Assembly: GCA_946803715.1 (NCBI GenBank)
Contig: CAMPET010000067.1
Coordinates: forward strand, 280,923-309,193
Source: Beroe ovata
Taxonomy: Eukaryota > Ctenophora > Nuda > Beroida > Beroidae
Length of the DNA stretch: 28,271 nt
Direction: 5' to 3'
Every line of letters starts with the position of its first letter. Position 1 is the stretch's first letter. Of this stretch, positions 20,201 to 27,721 are shown in pieces. The notes below the pieces were generated by a model that was not told where the DNA came from, made no database searches, and worked only from the letters and a program-made list of their open reading frames with translations. The translations under genes and the position numbers were made by a program.

Positions 20201-23200
20201 TGCATAATAAACAAGACAGTGAAATAGCCCGTTTTCTGGGTGTTTGTGACTTTTCACTGTAGAGCTAAAACAAGCAGGTACTTATAAACAACATGAAATG
20301 TTACGGTATTATCCCACTGCTGAACGTGTAACTTCAAAATCCACCTCTTTATACAACACTCACCATACACATGTTATTCACATGTTCTGATACCGATTTA
20401 ATTGTAATGACCCATTATGTTCAAATTGGAATGCCGTATGCTATGTTTGCTATGCATGGGACAATACCCCAGATTAACTAAAGTACTAGCAGACTTTACC
20501 AAGCACGCGTACCGACTACATTTCAAAGTCAGTCACTATGTTGTAAAATAGAGCCGCGCACGCATGTGTGTGTGTTTACATTTTGGCGCGCTTCACTTTT
20601 CCAGCGCCCTAGGGTAATTTGCTAAACAGAAAGTATGAGGATTGAGGTATGCAGTCCACGCCTATGTCACAGTAGTGTACAATGCCGTGCCTATAATGCA
20701 TTTGGTTGAAACTGTGCGTTTTTCAGGATGAGAGGAAATCTTCAAAGGGGATCAGAGAAGCGATAGCCATGGCAAACCAGGCCTTTCATTTGGAGTTAAA
20801 CGTGAGTAACGACTTTTCCTTCTTTTGAGTTTAGGACAGCGTATTTGTGTTTTGCCAATATATTTATGCAGTCTTCCTGTTTTGCGTACTGAGACTATTA
20901 TGGTGATATGGAATATACGCTTGAATTAGAAACACAGAAATCTATTATCAATTATGTGCATTGTGAGCATTGAAATTGTGACAGGTTTGGATATTGCCCT
21001 TGTTTACAGGATCGAAAGAAGATATACGGTTTCAAAGAGCAAAGTAGATCTGTTGATGATGTGCCATCCACTTCAAAAGCTAAAGGTATATCATTTGTAC
21101 TTGCTGATCCCCATACTTCACTAATAGTTTCACTCGAGTTTCTTCACACATGTTGTAGGTAAACAAAAGTCACAAAAAGTCACAAAACCGAAAAGTGTCG
21201 TGAAAAAGTCGGTGAAAAAGCACAGTGCTGGCTACATATCTCAACTTTATGAGAACGCAGTGATGCAATTGTCACAAGAGTCACAGCAAACTCACTCATT
21301 CGAGAATAATCATGAGTCAGGTATCACTCACTTCACTCCTCATTTCACTCCTCATTTCACTCACTGATAATATTGGCAGATCTATCAATTAAATCTCAAT
21401 CTATTTATCCCTATTTATCCAGATAAATCAATATCCTGTAATGGTAGGTTGGTAGATAATGTATAGCTCATTCAACTTCCTATCCCATAAAATAACGTCA
21501 TGATTTTTGCTTCCTTTATTTCTTTGCCGTGCATACTTGTAAAGCATTGTATAACACTGTACATGTTAAAGCATTTCAAGCATGGAATTATTCTTCTTTA
21601 TTCCATTGATCTGTATTCTAACTTTGTCTCTCCTGAAACGCTTGGTATTTTGTGATTTCAACTATTTAATTTTCCACAGTTTCTCGACATTAGTTTATCC
21701 TTTTCAATCCCTCGTTTTTAACACAGTTTTGGTAGTATTATAAAGCAGTGAGATCATGATGTATAGACGTATAGTCAGACCACACCGAATCGAACACTGG
21801 ATAATACTCGCTCTCTCCTTTCTTCTCTTCATCACCCTCTCATATCGGCACTCGGCCCCCACTCCTACCCTTCCGCCACCGCCTCCCCAATACGCCGAAC
21901 AGTACCACTATCCTATCCGAGACTATGAGATTCTCGTCATTGTGAAATCGGCTGCCGAACACTCCGCGGAACGAGCCCTACTCCGGAGTCGGAGCTGGCT
22001 ATCGCACTCGTGGGGCGATGGACATGGAGGCAGGGTTTCGTGGCGATATCTCTTCCTCGTGGGCCGGAGCATGGACCCTGAGGCGAATGCCGATGCCATG
22101 CGGGCCGAACAGGAGAAGTACGGAGATCTGATCGTTGCCCCTTATCTCGATGAATTCGCTCGACAGACGTACAAAGTGGTGTGGGGCATGCGGCACGCGT
22201 TGGAGAACTTCACATTCGACTTCCTATTTGTGGTGGACGAGGATGTGGTTGTTAACGTGAAGGATCTCAACTCGTTCGTGAAAACTCTGCGTAAATCCCG
22301 GAGTGACGTCATGTTTTTCGGGGGATCGGAGTGTAGGGCGCGGAGAACGGAGCGTAGCGGCATGTTCGCGGTGTCGCGCGACACCTGGCCGTACGATTCC
22401 TATCCGACAGTGTGCGACGGGTCAGCACTGCTCTACTCGCGAGACACTGTAGTTGAGATAATCAGAGTTTGGAGGACTGATCGACAGCCAGTGGTGCCCC
22501 TTGACGATATTCACATCGGAATAATCGTGTTTATTTCCGGGAAAATACAAATCACAACGGTGCCCGGCTTCGGTTTCGGGTGTGATGGGAGTAGAAATGA
22601 CTTTGTGATGCAGCACATACAACCGATAAAAACAGGGGTGGACCTGTTTGAGCAGTATTTGAGAAGAGGGGTGTATTGTGATAAGAAAGTGCTGCCGCAC
22701 CCCCGACGAAATGTTGTCAAGTTATCTGGAAAAGGATGAAAAGAGAGAATTTAAATTCTTAGCAAATTATTCGAGAATTCTATTCTTGACAGTATTTGCT
22801 TGTAACATGACAGTGTTTGCTTGTAAATTTTCATGTCTCTTATTATCATTTTTCCAAGACACGTACATTCAGACAATAGTTTCACGTTGTAGTTGTACGG
22901 AAGAAAGTAAATTTCAATCATCATTATAATTATATCGCGCTCAAACTGAACGTGGGATGAAAATGGTGCACAATTCTCGGTGCTTACTTAATAACATTAA
23001 CACTAACATTTCCAATTTTAGAATTGCTGAAGTGATTGCACGTAAACAGACACCGTTACCATGGTAACGATCAATCATCCGCAGGGAGTGGCAGCAGGGG
23101 TCGAGGTCGACCTAGGAAAACTCCAGGGCAGGAAAAGCCCACGAAAAGAAGTAAAAATGTGAAGAGGTGAGATTCAGTCAAGTCAACTTCCTCATTCCCA

Positions 23201-23506
23201 CTCATTCTAAACCCCACTCTCCTTATTCTACTTGAACTCTCCTCATTCCTCTTATTTTACTTATTCTAAACCCCACTCTCCACACACACTCTCCCCAAAC
23301 ACTCCTCACCACACCCCAACTTCACAGTTCACTCCCCCAGGTCGAGCAAAGTCGTGGCGCAGGAAGAGGAGGAGGAGCAAAGTTACATCCCAGCCTCCAC
23401 CTCTTCTCGACTCAGCAGTCTCCACGTGATTGAGAACATTGAGAACGAGATTAATCAAGTGTTGAGAGACTGCTCTCCCAGCCCAACAGCATTCTTCTCA
23501 AAATAA
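8227..23506 (+). CDS. ZCWPW1: ZCWPW-type histone-mark reader (CW zinc finger + PWWP + AT-hook)
   Basis: Exons: 8227-8310, 8393-8633, 8711-8965, 9060-9674, 9807-10078, 10153-10350, 10448-10579, 10913-10982, 11104-11205, 11991-12080, 12304-12413, 12630-12737, 20727-20801, 21010-21085, 21159-21320, 23085-23166 and 23341-23506. The total is 2838 nt, 945 residues, with every phase consistent. Residues 1-620 are low-complexity, rich in Ser, Lys and acidic residues, with many SP/TP and KKSP motifs. A CW finger lies at about 623-670 (WVQCEKCNKW, then DDWIC and NNC: four Zn cysteines and three tryptophans). A PWWP domain lies at about 687-755 (GSLVWCKMQGYPWWPGM, YHVTFFG, RAWV). The helical segment AIAMANQAFHLELNDRKKIY follows, as in ZCWPW proteins, and an AT-hook (RGRGRPRK) lies at 868-875. 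In the family, CW binds H3K4me3 and PWWP binds H3K36me3. The host introns contain the integrin and GT31 genes. Vertebrate ZCWPW1 versus ZCWPW2 orthology is not resolved. Confidence 0.9.
9675..9806 (+). other. Stop-free 132-bp intron (exitron-like) of the ZCWPW gene
   Basis: The intron is 44 codons long and open in the host frame, so retention adds 44 residues without a frameshift. It is AT-rich with ATCACACATTC-type repeats, has a GTAACT donor and a TTTCTATCAG acceptor, and its translation is unlike the surrounding acidic protein. I therefore call it an intron rather than an exon. Confidence 0.6.
11104..12080 (+). other. CW-type zinc finger coding exons of the ZCWPW gene
   Basis: Exon 11104-11205 encodes WVQCEKCNKWRYL and ends DDWICSLNP. 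Exon 11991-12080 continues with DKKYNNCNSPEEDW. Together they supply the CX2C pair and the two downstream cysteines that bind zinc, plus the tryptophans that form the methyl-lysine pocket in this family. The intron between them, 11206-11990, is filled with TG, TCTG and TAACACTCTC repeats and carries a duplicated 3' splice site. Confidence 0.9.
11206..11990 (+). repeat. Repeat-filled intron between the CW exons
   Basis: It contains a GTGTGATTGGTGTGTGATAA-type minisatellite at about 11206-11290, CA tracts at 11480-11543, a CA/GT palindrome region at 11703-11775, TCTG repeats at 11815-11910 and TAACACTCTC repeats up to the acceptor. Confidence 0.8.
12304..12737 (+). other. PWWP domain coding exons of the ZCWPW gene
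   Basis: Exon 12304-12413 encodes GSLVWCKMQGYPWWPGM and the following strand. Exon 12630-12737 encodes DKYHVTFFGIQATRAWVG. The PWWP-type motif (here YPWWPG) and the upstream Trp of LVW and FF are the cage residues expected for binding H3K36 methyl-lysine. Both the intron after 12413 and the one after 12737 are phase 0. Confidence 0.9.
12738..13193 (+). other. ZCWPW intron, left of the nested integrin gene
   Basis: No exon is seen. It contains CA repeats at about 12885-12952 and probably the integrin alpha 3' UTR on the minus strand. No canonical minus-strand AATAAA was found. Confidence 0.5.
13194..17138 (-). CDS. Integrin alpha subunit (no I domain), 3 coding exons
   Basis: Exons are 17138-16922, 16824-15018 and 14625-13194, phases 1 and 2, total 3456 nt, 1151 residues. 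The start at 17138 gives a signal peptide (MNLLSSPLLLFTLLLFLPP); an in-frame Met at 17291 would bury it. The mature start FNIDTRSTRIG, then HFGWSM and VYVGAPKSDGGVGAIYKC, matches blade 1 of the integrin beta-propeller. An FG-GAP calcium loop DIDGDSYTD lies at about 482-490, preceded by GFGYTLVNIG. The long extracellular leg has many N-glycosylation sequons. A transmembrane helix at about 1061-1083 is followed by KCGFFSR, the GFFxR motif that binds beta subunits and talin-regulated partners. The 68-residue tail ends in an acidic run and YHVYDEIKLKPH. No 190-residue I domain is inserted. Alpha subunits pair with an integrin beta, which is not in this window. The whole gene lies antisense within a ZCWPW intron. 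Confidence 0.93.
14843..15013. repeat. GTGTGATGGTGAGGTGTGAT minisatellite in integrin intron 2
   Basis: Several units of roughly 50 bp built from GGTGAGGTGTGATCATGAGG and GTAATGATAAAGTGTGATGA run almost up to the donor site of the large integrin exon (exon end at 15018). Confidence 0.85.
17139..18595. other. ZCWPW intron right of the integrin gene; integrin 5' flank
   Basis: It should hold the integrin alpha promoter and 5' UTR on the minus strand. A CA microsatellite lies at 17433-17453, and a poly(C) run with one N at 17755. From 18149 to 18407 there are several X-box-like GTTACCATGG(T/C)AAC sites. No coding exon is recognised. Confidence 0.5.
18322..18407. promoter_or_regulatory. Cluster of three X-box-like palindromes
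   Basis: GTTACCATGGTAAC at 18322-18335, and GTTACCATGGCAAC at 18358-18371 and 18394-18407. These match the consensus of RFX-family X-boxes (GTNRCC, short spacer, RGYAAC). CACGTG occurs between and after them. The regulatory role is inferred from motif match only. Confidence 0.45.
18596..20050. repeat. Diverged long tandem repeat array (units about 480-555 bp)
   Basis: Shared blocks recur in order. A GGATTTGAATTCT-type block with GGC-AGGAACAC lies near 18763, 19257 and 19812. AACCCGACGATCCAAAATAC is identical near 19038 and 19578. A TAATTTTGGACGCTGAATCGAT-type block lies near 18630, 19108, 19650 and 19994. The frames are broken in every copy, so it does not look coding. I do not recognise the family. 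Confidence 0.75.
20051..20726 (+). other. ZCWPW intron end before exon 13
   Basis: No gene is seen. AGCCGCGCACGC at 20552-20563 is one of three exact copies in the window. The stretch ends with the TTTTTCAG acceptor of exon 20727-20801. Confidence 0.5.
21423..21443 (+). other. Possible 21-nt microexon of the ZCWPW gene
   Basis: The segment follows TTTATCCAG and is followed by GTAGGT, giving good acceptor and donor signals. It is phase 1 in and phase 1 out, so it can be included or skipped between exons 21159-21320 and 23085-23166 without changing frame. It would add seven residues (DKSISCN). This is a prediction only; chance occurrence is possible. Confidence 0.35.
21756..22739 (+). CDS. GT31-family beta-1,3-glycosyltransferase, intronless
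   Basis: 327 residues in one exon. It is a type II Golgi protein by layout: a short basic cytosolic tail (RRIVRPHRIEH), a signal-anchor at about residues 16-31 and a proline-rich stem, then a lumenal catalytic domain. Motifs of the beta-1,3-galactosyl/GlcNAc-transferase family are seen in order: RALLRSRSW (family R..R.(T/S)W), YLFLVGRS, EQEKYGDLI, FLFVVDEDVVV (the DxD-type metal/UDP-sugar site, DED), YPTVCDGSALLYSRD, and LDDIHIG (equivalent of the ED-VG motif). It probably transfers Gal or GlcNAc in beta-1,3 linkage from a UDP-sugar; the exact sugar and acceptor cannot be read. It lies within the 21321-23084 intron of the ZCWPW gene on the same strand. The central coding part is more GC-rich than the surrounding intron. 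Lack of introns is common in this family and fits retroposition. Confidence 0.88.
   Translation: MMYRRIVRPHRIEHWIILALSFLLFITLSYRHSAPTPTLPPPPPQYAEQYHYPIRDYEILVIVKSAAEHSAERALLRSRSWLSHSWGDGHGGRVSWRYLFLVGRSMDPEANADAMRAEQEKYGDLIVAPYLDEFARQTYKVVWGMRHALENFTFDFLFVVDEDVVVNVKDLNSFVKTLRKSRSDVMFFGGSECRARRTERSGMFAVSRDTWPYDSYPTVCDGSALLYSRDTVVEIIRVWRTDRQPVVPLDDIHIGIIVFISGKIQITTVPGFGFGCDGSRNDFVMQHIQPIKTGVDLFEQYLRRGVYCDKKVLPHPRRNVVKLSGKG
22740..23084 (+). other. GT31 3' flank and end of host intron
   Basis: AT-rich sequence after the GT31 stop, probably its 3' UTR. No canonical AATAAA was found. An exact GTTACCATGGTAAC palindrome at 23055-23068 sits 16 nt before the next ZCWPW exon, overlapping its likely branch-point zone. 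Confidence 0.5.
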
Positions 23507-23810
23507 CTCGCACTTTAAAAAGTGAAATTTCCTCTATATGACAATGACCTGTTCGAGATAGATGACTGAAAGTTTTGTTTTTTTGCGTGTGTTGATACAA
23601 TTGTGCATCATTTAATTGAGACTGAGTACACGTCTTTTTGTCGTTGTAATGCGTTTATGTGTGTGTTTGAACAGTTATAACCCATGTTTGATCATTATTC
23701 GAAGAGTTTTTGGCGATGTATCATACAAAATCACGTCACAACCTACTACAAGTATTGTACCGGCAGTGTCTTGACCCCAACTTTCCAAGATATGATTAAT
23801 TTAAGTTATG

Positions 23811-23816
23811 ATTAAA
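23811..23816 (+). terminator. Candidate polyadenylation signal of the ZCWPW gene
   Basis: ATTAAA about 305 nt after the TAA at 23504-23506. It is the best plus-strand variant seen before the convergent gene, but the call is tentative. Confidence 0.3.
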
Positions 23817-24111
23817 CATTTAGATGAGTTTAATTCTATGACAAGTTAAATATTATGAGTGAGCAACCCTCACGATATTCCCAATTGTATTTGGTTATTG
23901 TAAATGGTTATTCCAAATTTCTGTCATGTAAACCCTGTGTTTCTTATTCTACCCATTTCTGACTTTTGGCCATGACGGCATGACACGTGCTTAAAATGCT
24001 ACACGTGTCACAGTCTGTGCATTTAAAGGCCGCGCGCATCCGTTTCAATCATGTGCTTCATGATTGCTTCACTGTCTGAACACAGAAAACAATCTTATAC
24101 GGTTTGAAATC

Positions 24112-24117
24112 TTTATT
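24112..24117 (-). terminator. Candidate polyadenylation signal of the homeobox gene
   Basis: AATAAA on the minus strand, about 209 nt after the TGA at 24326-24328. Position and exact match fit a normal 3' UTR end. Confidence 0.5.
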
Positions 24118-24325
24118 TCTGTTCGTCAGAACATCAGCATCATCTAATTTCGACACAACAGACACAGCGATGTCGCTTACGAAAGCTATATAATTCATGT
24201 TCACAGGCGCTTGCTATTGCAGTACCTGCGCACGCCCTGCAGTCTAGCGCAGTCCGTCATTCTGTATTCAGTCTTCACCATCCGTCCGCAATCTCGGCGA
24301 GGAAAACAAAATATTTCCTTGTGTT

Positions 24326-24392
24326 TCAAGTGGTGGTTGACCGCACCGGTATCACATATCCGTTATGTAGCGGTGCACTGTGTGGCGGAGGC

Positions 24393-24428
<36 letters not shown>

Positions 24429-26029
24429 ATCTGGTGCTCCACTAGCTCCAACTTGTTGCTAGGTTTTACACTCGCACTCGCACGCAGCAGTTCTATACTC
24501 TGGCTCTGCCACTCCGGTATTTTAGTCCCCCCAGACGCAGATAGGGGACCGGGGAATGGAGGGACACCCCCAGGATTTGGTAGGAGGGCGTTGCTAGGCG
24601 ACCTCTGTCCTGATATCAGGGCGGCGGGGTGCTGGTATGGGATCTGTGTGTTGGTCGGGCTGTGGAGCTGTCCGTTTGTCGTAATGCCGCCAGGGGTTGT
24701 GGGGTTGTTGTAGAAATGACCACCTGAAATCAAAGATTTGGTTTGTTCTGGAAGCTCCAATTCATTGCATCCCCCGTTAAATACGAGCTAAAAATAGCCA
24801 CCGCGTGACGCGCACTCGCACGTGACACACACGTGTTGCTGTGACGTGCGCGCACGTGACACAAGAATCACGTGGGCCTCAGGTGATAACTATCTCATAT
24901 CACAGGGGGAAGGTATACAACCAGAAATACTCGTGTAACACAAGAAGTGTAGGTAATTTGATTAGGTTATCAGGCGACCTAATAACGACTCAAATTTTAG
25001 GGAATATTATTATTTAGGTAAGAGTGATTTGGGGTAGGATCGCACAATTGAACTTTTAAGAGTGGAAAATTAACACTCTCCTGTCGCAGGATGATATATT
25101 TCACTGGATTTTCAACCTAGGGTTTATTTTAGAAATGCTGATGGCCTAAACATCAAAGGGGACCATTGAACAATTTGGAAATTTGATCGAAGTTATCTCG
25201 TTTATCAGTTTCAAAGTAGAAGTGGAAATTCCATCACAATAGAACCACTGGAACATTTTCACTTCTTTTCACATGTCTTCCAGACTAAATCTTACAGTTC
25301 CAGCACACTATAATAGAACTGTGTTTTGGAATACCGACTTTCTGACAGCTCGACAGAAATACTTTTGTTTGGATTCACACGTGAAAATACGTGTTAACCA
25401 GGGCGAGAGAGTGAGAGATTTGCTAAAACACACTGCTTTCACGTTTAGATTTAGACACAGGGCTCAACTTTTATGGTTTGAAAATGCCAACTGCGAAAAA
25501 CTACACAAAACAGCGAAAATCTCTTGTTCGTCGAAAAGATATTTCTAAGATCTTGCAGGATTCAAACTAAGAACTTTATCTGACTTGGGATTATGTTTTT
25601 CACTGAAATTTCAAATCCTTCTCCCAAAAGGACACGTGTAAAAAACACGTGCAAATATGGGCTGTTACCTGTGGTGTAGAGCTGAGAGAAGTTGGGGCTT
25701 TGGAACATTGGAGATGTTGTGCTGTATGGTAAAACACTGGGGAAACTGAGGGGGGAACTCATTGGAGCTCAAATAATTCATTTGTTATTTTCATTCATAG
25801 ACTCCTTCATCGATTTACTCATGATTACATCGATTTTCTATAAATGAAGTGTTGTCCATGTCCAATATATATTGTCCACTTTTACCTGTAGTGTGAAGTA
25901 GGAGGAATGTTATGTCCGGTGATACTGTTGATGTTCATGGGCCAGGGGTCAGGGGGTCCCGTTCCCGTGTAATCTGCCGGTAGCCCTGCTGAGAATGGAC
26001 ATTGTTCAGACCGGTATGAGATACTGTGG

Positions 26030-26071
<42 letters not shown>

Positions 26072-27721
26072 TTGTGTTTGTGTTACCTGTCATGAGGCGG
26101 GTGGGTGTGGCACCAGTACTGTTACTCATTTCCCTTTCTCTTTCCTTCTTCCTCCATTTGGCTCTCCTGTTCTGGAACCATACCTGAACAATCAGAGTGA
26201 TGTGTGAGCAATGAGTGATGTGTGAGCAATGAGTGATGTGTGAGTTGAGTGATGTGCGATTTGTGAGTGAGTTTAGTGATATGTGAGCAATAAGTGGAGT
26301 GATGAATGGGGGTGAAGATTATGGAAAAATGTGGGAGAAGTGTGAATTCGGAGAGTATGGAAAATCGAGTTTCTAGCAAGAACATCAATTCTCCCAGAGT
26401 TTCCCAATGTGGGCTCACCTGGACTCTAGCCTCGGTGAGGTCTAATCCACTAGCCAGCTCCTCCCTGGTCAAAACATCAGGATAGTGAGACTTGACAAAC
26501 TCAGCCTCCAATTGGTCCAGCTGATAGGTCGAAAATTGAGTCCTGCAAAGTGATCATTATCACTCGAGAATATTGAGATCGTTAAGTGAAATATTGAGTT
26601 CTAAATTCCCATTGGTATTTGTAGATCGCGAGAGTACGCATTTGAATTCGATCAATTTGTACGGGCAATCGCAAGATAGAGCATTGAGATTATGATCTAA
26701 TTTTACTACAGAAAGTATCACGAGAAGAGAATTCACTAAAAAAACCAATTCACTAAAAAATACCAATGCTTCTCATCTCTTTGAGGATGGAGAGGGAAAA
26801 TTTCTACAAGAAAATCATCAGTTCCAGATACCGGGTTTGAAACAACTACGTCATCAATGATAAGTTATAATTACATCCAATTAGCAAGTAATTACCTGTT
26901 TCGACGTTGTTATGATAAGTTATAATTACATCCAATTAGCAAGTATTAACCTGTTTCGACGTTGTTATGATAAGTTATAATTACATCCAATTAGCAAGTA
27001 ATTACCTGTTTCGACGCTGTTTCCGCTTTGCCGCTCTCTCAGCCACAATTCCGGCCTGACCGGAAGCTGGCTCCTCCTTGATGTTGCCCACTAAGGTCGT
27101 CGTGGACACCACTGAACCTGAGGTGCAGGGGGGGATCAAAATTAGAGGGAATATTACAGAGGGGAGGGGAGGATTAGGGGGTTTGGGTGGAGTGACGTAG
27201 GGGGTAAGTGGAGGGAATTGGAGTGACGTAGGGGGTAAGGAGAGGGAGTTATGGTGACGTAGGGAGTAAGGGGAGGGAGTTGTGGTGATAACTGTGGAGG
27301 GACTAGGAGATTGGGAACTGTGAGGAGCGACTTAGTGAGGTGATGATTCGCAAACAACCACTACACCGCGATAGTGATGATAGCTGTACACACAATAGCA
27401 TAATAACCACTATATTGCGAGTGTGATTGAATGAAAAAACAAGCGAAGACTGGGGAGTATGGGGAGGAAAACTGCAGTCGTGTTGTTTAACCTGTTATAT
27501 TATAAGGGAGACAAATTAAATAACCCAATTATGACACAGTTAAAATTAGGGTGGGTGGCAGTGAGGGAAAAACTTACAAAAACAAATTCAATTTCCTCTG
27601 ATGCCGAAAATTGAAAAATTTAATTTCGGAAATCCAATTAGGAAGCATATTTGGCTAAATAACTGGCATACCATTTACGAAAATTGGGTTATCAAGGTTT
27701 TCACGTACCTGTGAATAGCAT
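24326..27721 (-). CDS. Paired-class (Arx-like) homeobox transcription factor
   Basis: Exons are 27721-27709, 27117-27006, 26542-26419, 26183-26087, 25988-25886, 25745-25669 and 24723-24326, total 924 nt, 307 residues, phases consistent. The homeodomain at about residues 38-97 begins [17 protein letters not shown], includes [12 protein letters not shown] and LTEARVQ, and ends [14 protein letters not shown]. It has Gln50 and an intron between residues 46 and 47, both typical of PRD-class genes. The sequence is closest by eye to Arx/Alx-type proteins. No paired domain is present. IKEE at residues 17-20 is a sumoylation-type motif. The C-terminal half is Pro/Ser/Thr rich; [11 protein letters not shown] at about 251-261 resembles a degenerate OAR motif, followed by a Q12 tract (eleven CAA and one CAG). 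The 13-nt first coding exon (MLFTG) follows an in-frame stop and is the least certain part; another upstream exon is possible. Confidence 0.88.
24724..25668 (-). other. Last intron of the homeobox gene with CACGTG cluster
   Basis: Four CACGTG palindromes lie at 24819, 24830, 24853 and 24869, within 56 bp of CpG-rich sequence. Two more occur near 25632 and 25646. The open frames have no family resemblance, and no extra exon is needed because the flanking exons join in phase 1. Confidence 0.55.
26033..26068. repeat. (GT)n microsatellite in a homeobox intron
   Basis: About 16 TG repeats just downstream (minus strand) of the donor of the homeodomain exon ending at 26087. Confidence 0.9.
26087..26542 (-). 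other. Homeodomain core exons
   Basis: Exon 26542-26419 encodes homeodomain residues 6-46 and exon 26183-26087 encodes residues 47-60 plus a linker. The intervening intron 26184-26418 interrupts between Gln46 and Val47, the classic PRD-class intron position. It carries a GAGTGATGTGTGAGCAAT minisatellite at about 26193-26292. Confidence 0.88.
26857..27010. repeat. Triplicated 55-bp unit containing the homeobox 5' splice site
   Basis: Three tandem copies of a 55-bp unit include the last bases of the homeobox exon and its donor. Exon-end/donor positions on the minus strand are 27006 (used), 26951 and 26896, spaced 55 bp each. Copies 1 and 3 keep AACAG|GTAATT; the middle copy reads GTTAAT. Each unit also contains TAATTA and CAATTA, the core sites bound by homeodomains of this class. 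Confidence 0.85.
27170..27310. repeat. GTGACGTAGGGGGTAAG minisatellite
   Basis: Three imperfect units of about 36-40 bp, each with TGACGTAGGG and GGAGGGA-TT, lie in the first intron of the homeobox gene. Each unit carries a TGACGT half-site like those bound by CREB/ATF factors. Confidence 0.75.

Larger units (their letters stand above)
23507..24325. other. Intergenic region between convergent ZCWPW and homeobox genes
   Basis: It should contain both 3' UTRs. No coding exon is seen. Inverted CACGTG-containing motifs (GACACGTGC and ACACGTGTC) lie at about 23981-24009. Confidence 0.55.

Noticed and set aside
20727-23506. Independent gene made of exons after 20.7 kb
   Set aside because: No good start codon begins the first exon. 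Its phase 0 entry matches the 12737 donor, and its helix resembles the segment after PWWP in ZCWPW proteins. It remains the main alternative to the nested model.
24211-24713. Plus-strand open frames with poly-Cys or poly-Val over 24390-24428
   Set aside because: They are shadows of the CAA-repeat Q12 tract of the minus-strand homeobox exon.
25273-25548. 91-codon open frame in the last homeobox intron
   Set aside because: It has no recognisable motif, lies inside an intron whose flanking exons join in phase, and is AT-rich like other intronic sequence.
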